Source: Pipra filicauda (lineage: Eukaryota > Chordata > Aves > Passeriformes > Pipridae). Taken from it: a stretch of 64,000 nt of DNA. A program made the translations under genes and the position numbers. The notes below the pieces were generated by a model. The model searched no databases and was not told where the DNA came from. It saw only the letters and a program-made list of their open reading frames with translations. The stretch is taken from assembly GCF_003945595.2 (NCBI RefSeq), contig NW_024104421.1:4650001-4714000 (forward strand). Reading direction: 5' to 3'. The number at the start of each line of letters is the position of its first letter. The first letter of the stretch is position 1. Shown in pieces: positions 13,231 to 64,000 of the stretch.

Positions 13231-16200
13231 TCAAAAGCAAGTAGCTTGGCCTGCTCATACAACCTAGTTTTATACTAAGACTTTCTGGTATCTGGAATAG
13301 TTGCCTGGTAAGATTTGACACCCGAGAGAAGAGGGTGCTACTTTCACCCATAATATCAAGAAGTTCATAGCCACACCTGCTGTAGGCTTTGCTTCAGTGA
13401 GGGAAAAATGATTTCCTGTCCACCTGCAAACATAGTCTCTTGGACTTGAAGAATGTCCTCAGTCAGAGATGGAGATCCTTGAGGAACTGACCACCAGACC
13501 GTCAAACATTATCAAGACTGACTACGGCACATCTCAGACAAGGACTGGGTGCTACATTACATAGTGCATTTTTGCCTATCCTTTGAGAAAATTTCAGTCT
13601 AAGGTGTGGGGATTTCAAAGGACCCATATTAAGAAGTACATCACAGAGAGGTTCATCCTCTCCACACCCTCCCAAACCACAAGCACAAGTGAGGGGGTTT
13701 TGTAGTTCTGTGTCATCTGCATACGCCTAATGAGAGACTTCGTTCTATATACAGAAATGCAATTGATAGGTTGCATTGCTTCAAGAACAACAGATTTTAT
13801 AAAAATTGTTTAAGGTTTATCTTTTCAGGTATTTTGAATACTCCCTGAAATATCCCATAACATTGTGGTTAGCAAACAGGAGGAAAGGAGGGAAGAAAAA
13901 GACTGAAAAGTATTCTGGAATCGAAAGACAGTTAATCATTCAGGTTGTTCACAATTCCTTCAGCCCACAAAAGTCTCAATTCAGACTCTTGCTCAGTAGT
14001 AAGAAAAAAAAAATCCTCTATTGTCCTACCATCTCTCCTCTTCAATGTATGATGGAATCCAGAGTCACAAACTGCCACGACTTCACAGGCAAAGGGCATG
14101 TCCTAAAGCAGTTCATTTCATGTCTCTCTGACACCCCATGGGCAGCTTTTTTCCCCTAAAGCAAAGAATCTCACAATATCATTTTGTGCTACATTCTTTA
14201 CATATTTTGACTTACACTCCCAAAGCATATTTATTTCAGTCAGAGTGTGCACATGTGGGTTTTGGGGGATTGTTGAGGTTTGGAATTTTTCAGCTTTTTT
14301 CTCAGCTTGATATTCTGCACTCTTCCCGGAGCTTTGTGATTAAAGATTCTGCTTTGTAATGAAAGCAAGCCAAGTACTTCAATGTTGAAAGAGAGTGCAA
14401 AAAGAAGCAGTCAAAACATGTGGTGATTCTTATTTTCCTTTCAAGAGTGACAAAACAGCATATGCAATTCAATACCCAGGATCAGTTAATTTTATCTGAA
14501 AAAGCAGCTTTTGTGAGTTAACATTTGCTATGATTATCACCCATTTAATGCTAATTTCCTATGTAAAGCCACCATGGTGCCCACACGAGTCATCTTCATA
14601 CTTTGGGAATACGGGCTCGGGGCAACGTAGGTCACCAGTTATCACAGCCTTTGTTTTATTTTACAATACATTCATGATTCTCTGTTCTTTCAATGGCAAA
14701 TACATCATGCTTGATTGGCAATGCTGGTATCTGATATTCCATGATTACCTTGGCTTGAAAGTGAGACAGTAATGCACATTCGTGTAACTCTCCCTTTAAT
14801 GTAGTACAAAGCTGGACATAGCTCAGAAAGAAACCCCTAAAATCCATTACCTATTTATGATCATGTACAAACGGATATTTATCATGTTAAAAGAGAACCA
14901 TATGTTAAAGTGGAGGCTAGAGCCCAATAAATCTTTTTGGATGAAAACCCTTTTCAAAAAAAGGAATAAAATAATTAACATTTGCTTTTGCCAGCAGAAA
15001 CATTTGCTCATGAATCTCCTGGGAAGGGAAGGGCATTTAACCTTTTTACATGCCATCCCCTCAGACATCTCTGACCCCACTGCAAAAGAGACAACAAAGA
15101 TTCCCGACTCCATGCTGCTGATTAAACCCCTTGTAAGAAACATCTGGATGAAATTTTCTTGGCAGTTGATTTGAAAAGTACACAAGAAGCAGAACTAGGG
15201 AGCAGCCATAGTTCAGCCGAGTGACACGAAGATGATGCTATGCAAAAGCAGATTTTTCCTTGAACACATTAACTCCTAAATATTAGCCTGTGACTGTGCA
15301 AGCAACCTCATTAGCAGAAGAAAAATAAATCCCTCTTCTACTCTGTATGCCAGTGTAGAGAAGGCAAACAGGCTTTGGAAAAAAGCCAACTCAAAAATCT
15401 TGTTTCTTTTAATAAAATAACAAAGGGCTTAAATAGTTTACCTGTCTAATGCTTAACTTCAACTGACAGGTAAGAGAAAAGTCGTCAATGCCCTTAACTT
15501 CCAAAAACCATTAAATTTTTGAAGGATTTCAAAACTTCTGTGGTTTCTGAGAAACTCCCCAACACACTGGATGTAATGCTTTCCTACTTATTGTCTCAGA
15601 CCATGCAGCCTGGGCCTAAATTAGCAAAAATAACCTCTAATTTTTATAGCCTGACATTCAAAATAAAGGAAATCTTGGCCCTCTGCTGCTTGAGCTGAAA
15701 GAGTCTGTCCAATGCAGCTCAGCAGACTGTTCCCCTTTGGAAATACAAACCCTGGAATTCTCACAGTTTTCCATATTTACAACAGGACTAAAAGTGAGAA
15801 ATTTTCACTGTTGCTATTAATTGAATAGCACCAGTGAAAAAACTACATGAACCAGGCCAACTTTACTCTGCAGCTGCTATGTGGCGAAAAAAACAAAAAT
15901 AAGGAAGCAGCAGCAGAAAAAGCATCTGAGTCTGACACAAAGGAGCAGAAAAAAGGAAAGCAGTGGGGACCTTCTGCCTCACAGCTGCCAGGCTAGGAAA
16001 ATTCCAGAAGGAACAGGCAAAGACACTTCGTCTTTTCCAGAAGCCAAGGCATAGAGTGCTCAGACTCCACCAGAATTACTCTGACATATAAAAATGAAAG
16101 CTTCAGCACTGCCCAGGGCTACATTTACTGTAGTTGTGAAAAACTTGATGGGGTATGGAAAGAACTTTAATTTTTCATTTGGGACATTGCTATAAAGAAG

Positions 16201-16443
16201 TCGATTATCAGTATGTGTTTAAATTTGCCTGGTAAATATTTCTAAGTCATAAAGAAATTAACACATAGAAACAAAATCTGGTAGAAACATTTTATATCCC
16301 ATCCAAACTTCACATTCTAATGCATCCCTACTGATTTTTGCTACACCACCTCGATCCCAATAGATCTAAAAGAGGGGCACCTATTCAAATTAGTACTGCT
16401 ATCACTTTCTCACTAAATGAACTTATCCACAAACACCTTGTTA
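13231..16443. other. Intergenic DNA or distal IPO8 3' UTR
   Basis: Open frames up to 117 codons occur but show no family match and no codon pattern that persuades me. Minus-strand AATAAA hexamers near 14655 and 14229 could end a long IPO8 3' UTR, but this is a guess. Confidence 0.45.
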
Positions 16444-16692
16444 TATAGAATTGTTTAGGTTGGAAAAGACCTCTAAGATCATCAAGTACAACTGTCAACC
16501 CAGCACTGCCGTGTTCACTGCTAAACCATGTCGCTAAGTGCTACATCCACATGTTGTTTAAACACTTCCAGGGATGTTGATTCCAACACTTCCCTGGGCA
16601 GCCTGTTCCAATGTCTGACCACAGACATTTCTTCAGAGAAAAAATATTTTCTAATATCTAATCTAAACCTCCACTGGTGGAAGCAGTCTTTG
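16444..16692 (-). mobile_element. CR1 LINE 3' fragment, minus strand
   Basis: Reading on the minus strand, the end of the CR1 second open reading frame is recognisable ([20 protein letters not shown] and on to ALSDMV). It is followed by the CR1 3' UTR and a terminal motif at 16444-16452. The copy is 5'-truncated near 16690. It lies about 1.05 kb past the IPO8 stop and could fall within its 3' UTR. Confidence 0.92.
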
Positions 16693-17738
16693 AAATATGG
16701 GAAAAAATCTGTCAGATGAAGAAATTTCAGCATGGGACAAGAACAGCCATCTGGAATGCAGACCAGAAATACAATCACAGAAGTGTAGCAGTAAGAATTA
16801 AGTTTGAAGCTTAAGTCTGAAGTGTTTCTTCTATCAAAATAAATAAAATATCGCAAATATTTTGTACCACATCGTAATACCACTGGAATGGTAATGAATG
16901 AATAAAATCGTAAAAGAGGTTTATAGAATCCAAAGTAAAATCCAATATTCATCAGTAACAGTGGAAATAAGAAGCTGTCATGTAGAACATCTACATGTGA
17001 GAGCCACACCACTTGTCCAGCCAGGAGGTGACATGGATGTAGATTTAGGGCAGCCACCTGCCAGGCCTGCCATCATAACTCCAGCCAGCTGAACTCATGG
17101 CTAAGAGAAATACTTTAAGACTCCTGCATCAAGGGAAAATCTGCAATTTTGTTACAACCCTTCCACTTAACCAGTGAATGCTTTGCAACTCCCTCTGCAC
17201 ATTTGGTCTGCACCAAATAGGGAAGATGCTGCAATATTCTGAATCCAGCAACGTGTGTGCAACCAACGAACAATTAAACTGAGCAGTAAAAAGCAGGTGA
17301 CTGGAAAACATGGAACCAAGGCTTACAGTGTATCAAGAAATGTCCTTACACTTAAAAAATTATAATGCACTCCAAAATCCATTTGTTCAGGCAATCCATG
17401 TACAACAGAAGGCACTGTTATCCATATGAATCTATCAATTCTGCACAGCAAAAACCTGAGAAGTGCAACTCAATTAGATGCAGCCTGGCCCCTCCCAGTC
17501 ATTCAGGTTCCTTGAGGACAAACATTTCCTTTCAGTCCATCAAATTATAAAAACACCACAAAAATTTGTACATTACAGTAGCTGGTTAGAAAGAGCATTC
17601 TGGTGGGGGAAGCACACTGCTAATTTCCAGAAAACCTTCAGCAGCATTAAATTACCCTCCCCTATCACCCAGAAGTCACGATGATTTCAAGAAAATGTAA
17701 TGATGAGACCATTCCCATTGACCTTTGTAGCTGATCCT
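16690..17738 (-). other. IPO8: Start of IPO8 3' UTR, end not resolved
   Basis: The transcript continues left from the stop codon. I see no minus-strand AATAAA in this first kilobase. An ATTAAA lies at about 16164-16169, and AATAAA copies near 14655 and 14229 are other candidates. None has support beyond the hexamer, so the cleavage site is left open. Confidence 0.4.
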
Positions 17739-59750
<42,012 letters not shown>

Positions 59751-59922
59751 CTAGCGCCGCCGCCACCCCCCCGTGCCACGAGCGCGGGCCCGCGTCCCGC
59801 ACCCCCCCCGGCCCCTCGCCACAGCCATTCACCGGTTTGCGACAGATGGGTATCGGGAAGCGGGCGCCGCTTTACGGCCGCGGCGCCGCCTTCTGGCTTC
59901 GGGAAGGGGTCGGCGAGAGGTG

Positions 59923-59943
59923 GCCGCCATCTTGTTGTACGGA
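59923..59943 (-). promoter_or_regulatory. YY1-like site, copy 1
   Basis: On the minus strand this reads AAGATGGCGGC, the standard YY1 core in the orientation usually found just downstream of a TATA-less start. It lies about 240 bp upstream of the IPO8 start codon. The 21-bp segment is repeated with 17 of 21 bases matching at 60003. Confidence 0.65.
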
Positions 59944-60002
59944 CAAGAGTGGGCCTGGCCGGCGCGCTGTGGGCGGGGTTTGCGGACCGTGGCTCCAAGG
60001 GG

Positions 60003-60023
60003 GCGGCCATGTCGCTGTACGGA
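60003..60023 (-). promoter_or_regulatory. YY1-like site, copy 2
   Basis: This segment matches copy 1 at 17 of 21 positions and keeps the ATGGC core on the minus strand, though the AAG before it has changed. The exact 80-bp spacing suggests a small duplication within the promoter. Binding by YY1 is an inference. Confidence 0.45.
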
Positions 60024-60079
60024 ACACGGGCGGCACCTCCCGCCGCGCCCCTGCGCGGAGTATTCTTCAATTAGGACTT

Positions 60080-63000
60080 AAAACCCCCAAATTTCCTTCT
60101 CCACAGTTTACTCAGTTTTCTAGACAGCTTTCCAGCGTGCATGCCAGGCTTGGCTGTTCTGTATTTGCGGCCTCGTGAGTTGTTCACACAAGAATTAAAA
60201 GTGAGAACCCCGGGAGTGAAGGGTGGTGTCAGTTCCACGGAGAAGAACTGACGTCGTTCACGCCGTTATCCAAGTGCCTTAGGATGTGCAGCTGCACAAG
60301 AACGACTCTCAACGCACAGGAAGACAGAAGTTTGTTGCCAGGAGCTTCCTAAAATGCATAGTTGGGACACACACTACTGCGCTGCTGAGCATGTTTCCGT
60401 GGGATACTTGTCCTCATCACTACGTAGGTTAGCAGAACCTGAAAAGGGTTTGCTTATCTTAATGCTGTTCGTGTGTGAAAGTGGGTGGAAGGTGCTTACC
60501 CCAAAGGTTGTCAAACACAAACACCACTTCTAACTTTAAACACCACCTCTAACACTTCTAACTCAAGCACCTGACCCACCCTGATTCTCCACCTCTGTCG
60601 TCCTGTTTCTCCCTTAAATTCTAGAACACACAGGTGAACCAAAGTAAGGTTTAAGCATCGGCGCAGGTCTAAGAAAGATGTCTGTCAAAGGTGTAGTTAC
60701 CAGAAAAACCTCATGACTAATATGACCTTGGTGAGCCAAATACTCTGGTTACTTCTGCAGGTGATGTTTTACATAACATTTACAAACCAGAGACGTGTGA
60801 TGAACTGTTAGAAAGAACAGAAAGACTATTTGCTGTGCTTAGGAAGAGTCAAACGGGAGAGCAATTACAAGATCATCCCATTATATTGGTGCCTTAAGAA
60901 TACAATGGGACAACATGTTATTTGTTCATTGTAATTACAGGATAAACAGAGGAAGATGTTAAAGCAGGTGGCACTAAGCTGATTTAATAAAAAAAACCCT
61001 CCAATTTGTCCCTTAGTAACTTTGTCTCTAATTAGGAAAGAATCGAGCTGTAACAATGAATTGCACCTACCAAGCACTTGGAGATCCTGGGCTCTCTTGT
61101 GGTTTTCATCACTTTTTGAAGTGTTGCAGAACACCTGATCATTATCTTTCTGTTTTCCAGTAACAACAGCTCTACAGCGTTCAGGACGAAATTGTAGGCA
61201 CTTTCATTCACCTTCCCTTTTCTTCTTAAAAGCAGATGAGAATACGTTCTGTAATCATAAAATAGAAACAAAAACAATGTTAGTGTAAAAAGTATGTTAA
61301 CTATGTAATCGTTAACTATGGCAATTTTTTGTTATTTTCCCATTTTGGTTAAGATAGTAAATAAGACTAGTCCAGTGGAAACTGCCCATTTCAAAGATCT
61401 TGGATCACATATCATACCCAAACCAAATTACTTTAAAGGATTTGTGGTGTTCTCTCTCTACTCCCTTTTCCCAAAACGGGATGTTATGGACAGTTTAAGA
61501 GCAGATCTGTTTCATTCCATTTCTGTGTATTCATCTGTGGTGAGAGAACTTAAAAGGTATGAAATTTATTTGTTGAAGGACTTCAGTCTTGCAGAGCTGG
61601 TGACAAAAAACATATCAATAGAGAACAAAACATGCTTAAAGGCTGTTTTAATATCTTCCTCAAATGTTTTTTAGAATTTTATTGCACTTACTACCTGTAT
61701 GTAAAAATGGCACTTTTAACACACAACATTGATTACACAAAAAGTGGAAGAGATTTTACACCTGAGATTTGGCTTTTAAGACCTGCTTTTTTTGCTCATA
61801 GACATCAATGAGGCAATGCCAGCAAGTCTCCAAATCAAGTAACATCCAGTTCAACAATGCTTATTTTCTTTGTAATATGTCAGCAGTGATTTAATTGTGG
61901 AATTATTGTTGCAAGCATTGTAGTCTACCCGTGTGCTGGATTTTCTGGATGCCTGGTACTTCTTTCTGTACAACATGAACCTCCATAGATACCAATGGCT
62001 ATGTTATTCTAAAAATAAGTTTAGTCATTAATTGAGATATTTTTATGTAACTTCAAAAACTTCAGGATGAAAGTAACTACTTAGAAGCAAGAACTCATAT
62101 TGTTAGAGCAAAGATTCTGTTAATGCTTTAGGCTTGACCTACTTCAAAATTATGGATCTGGAACTGAATTAGAATGGTTGGGGTTTATTTATTTGTGTTT
62201 TTTTTAATTTGGTTTGCTACTCTGCAAATAGAGAATCTGAGGTAAAATTCTGAGATTTGCTTGTCAGCTCTCTAACTGCTGGTGATTGTGTGAAAGGGAC
62301 AAGTGATATACAAAGAAACTGAAATCAAAAAATTGAAATCAAAATTGTGCCAGCATACAAGTACGGGGGGGGGGGGGAAGGAAGATAGTACCAGGGAGGT
62401 ACTGAGATATGGGAAAGCAAAGATTTTTTTTTTTTTTTAAAGCTCCAAAACATTCCAGGTGCACTATAACAAGAGTTTTATACAGCATTTAGAACAATCA
62501 ATCTTATTTTGAAACCCAGTTGCTGAAACCAAAGATTTTTAAAGCAATGCAAGTTTGACTTCAACAAAAATCAGACCAAGCTCCTGACAGACTTGCCATC
62601 AAGATAATCTGATTAAGTTCAAGGACTTGGGGAGGTGGAGGAAAACTAGAAAAGCCTGACATATTGCAGGTTACTTGGAATTAGTCTTTTGACTTTTGGC
62701 GGTTTAGAAATGTGTGTGGAGTCTCGGCTGAACACAACGTGTAACACTTTCTGCTGGCATAGAACAACAGCTCCCTTATCATGCCAACCAAGTTCCTCTA
62801 CGACAGCATCTGGTTCTAAGTTGTAGTTAATAGCAGACACTCATGGAAAGAAAATGATCTTTGTGTGATGTGCTACAGGCTAAAAGTGATCCTCTGTTTT
62901 CAATATAGGGTTTACATCATTGCAGTAAACTAATGACAAAGTGACTAGATCTGTACTTAGCATAAAGCCTTTGTTCCATACCAGCCACATCTCAAACCTT

Positions 63001-63704
63001 AGTCATCTAAGGTCCAAAAGATGTATGAACTGATAGGTTCATACCTATCCAGCTAGGTTAGTACTTCACCATATTATTTTTCAAGTACCACACCACCTGG
63101 AAATGTTCAGTCCACAGATACAAATTTATAAGTTTTTTCATTTTTAACAGGATTGTCTATAGTTGGGAGACAAGACACGAAATTAAGTTGATCAAGGACT
63201 TGTGAACAAGTGCTTAACTGGAGTTAACTGATTTTTAACTGGTTATGGTACTGTATCTCTCCAATTATAATACACAACAGACTTTTCATATCCTCCACAA
63301 GACTCAAGCAGTTTTCTCAAAAGACATGTATAGATTTGATAAAGAATTAGCGAGGATGATCTGCAGCAGATAAATGTATTCCAGTCCTCCAGATACAAGC
63401 CTTTGATCAGAGTTAAAATTCCAAAGCAATCACCCCCACTGACTGTTTCCTTGGAGCAGCTATAGATAAGAAAGCGGTCAGGGAGGAAAAGGTGCGTAAA
63501 CTGAACCAGTACAACAGAGCAGTGACATTCCCTGCACCACCACTGCAGCCTGCAGGATGGAGGTTTCCCTAGCTGCAGGCAGTCAGCCATGGCAATTCTG
63601 GGAGGTTATTCCTGATGTCCCCTCACTTCCATAGCCTGGGGAAAAAAAAAAACAACACAGAAGTACTGGTACCCTAGTGCTTTGAAAACTCTAGGAAGGA
63701 AACC
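60080..63704. other. Upstream DNA, no gene recognised
   Basis: In human the next gene upstream of IPO8 is CAPRIN2, on the same strand. I looked for its C1q-like C-terminus on the minus strand and did not find it. One exon-like segment is present on the minus strand at about 61072-61252 (see findings). Otherwise the open frames look like chance. Confidence 0.5.
62365..62438. repeat. 13-G run and 15-T run
   Basis: A run of 13 G occupies 62365-62377 and a run of 15 T occupies 62424-62438, about 46 bases apart. Homopolymer lengths are prone to assembly error. Confidence 0.85.
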
Positions 63705-64000
63705 TGTTATGGTTTAACCCCACAACCAGGCAGCTCAGCCCCACACAACCGCTTGCTCACGCCCCTGCAGGGGGATGAGGGAGAGAACTGGAAAGGCAAA
63801 AGTGAGAAAACTTGTAGGTTCAGATAAGAAGAGTTTAACAGGTAAAGCAAAAGCCATGCTCAAGCAAAGCAAAATAAGGAATTCATTTACCACTTCCAAT
63901 GGGCAGACAGGTGTTCAACCATTTCCAGGAAAGCAGGGCTCCATCGTGTGTAATGGTGACTTCAGATGTCAGACACCGCAACTTGAATGTCCCCTTCTCC
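63705..64000 (-). mobile_element. Endogenous retroviral LTR, 3' part, truncated by window end
   Basis: From 63705 the plus strand reads TGTTATGGTTTAACCCC, the reverse complement of an LTR end that I recognise, from memory, from passerine endogenous retroviruses. Read on the minus strand, the last part of the LTR is present. The start of the LTR, its promoter and any internal region lie beyond the window. No retroviral coding sequence is present here. Whether this is a solo LTR or part of a provirus cannot be told. Confidence 0.8.

Noticed and set aside
1..17000. Coding exons of TMTC1, the next gene beyond IPO8 in human
   Set aside because: No translation in either strand resembles its membrane segments or TPR repeats.
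16521..17057. 178-codon minus-strand frame as a host gene
   Set aside because: Its C-terminal third is the end of the CR1 open reading frame. The rest is readthrough of flanking DNA.
60080..63704. CAPRIN2 3' end expected from human gene order
   Set aside because: I searched the minus-strand frames for the C1q-like C-terminal sequence and found nothing similar. The gene may lie further right or be rearranged.

Overview
The window is vertebrate nuclear DNA, almost certainly from a bird and probably a songbird. It holds one large gene split into many small exons. It also holds several 3' fragments of CR1, the dominant avian LINE, and at the right edge part of an LTR of a type I associate from memory with passerine endogenous retroviruses. 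No bacterial or phage features are present.

The one protein-coding gene I can support is IPO8 (importin-8) on the minus strand. Its start codon is at 59684 and its stop codon at 17739. I resolved 25 coding exons by reading the protein and the splice sites together. Exon phases agree throughout and the coding length is 3150 nt (1049 residues), against about 1037 in the human protein. IPO8 is a karyopherin-beta import receptor that carries cargo such as SRP19, Argonaute proteins and SMADs through nuclear pores. Most introns are GT-AG. Intron 21 begins with GC. Exon 23 encodes the acidic loop and carries a run of 12 glycines next to a run of seven aspartates.

Layout: 1-17.7 kb lies downstream of IPO8. 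It holds two CR1 fragments, a small CpG-rich island near 4.8 kb, a local family of three partial copies of an unnamed repeat (10.36, 12.31 and 13.09 kb), and the unresolved 3' UTR. From 17.7 to 59.7 kb is IPO8, with the longest introns at intron 1 (8.0 kb) and intron 21 (5.9 kb). From 59.2 to 60.1 kb is the CpG-island promoter, with two similar YY1-like sites 80 bp apart. From 60.1 to 64 kb is upstream DNA in which I recognise no gene. It holds a 13-G run and, from 63705, the minus-strand LTR fragment that runs off the window.

I found no clearly new biological system. The observations most worth checking are the GC donor of intron 21, the glycine run in the IPO8 acidic loop, the three-copy repeat at 10-13 kb, the CpG-rich island at 4.8 kb and the paired YY1-like sites.
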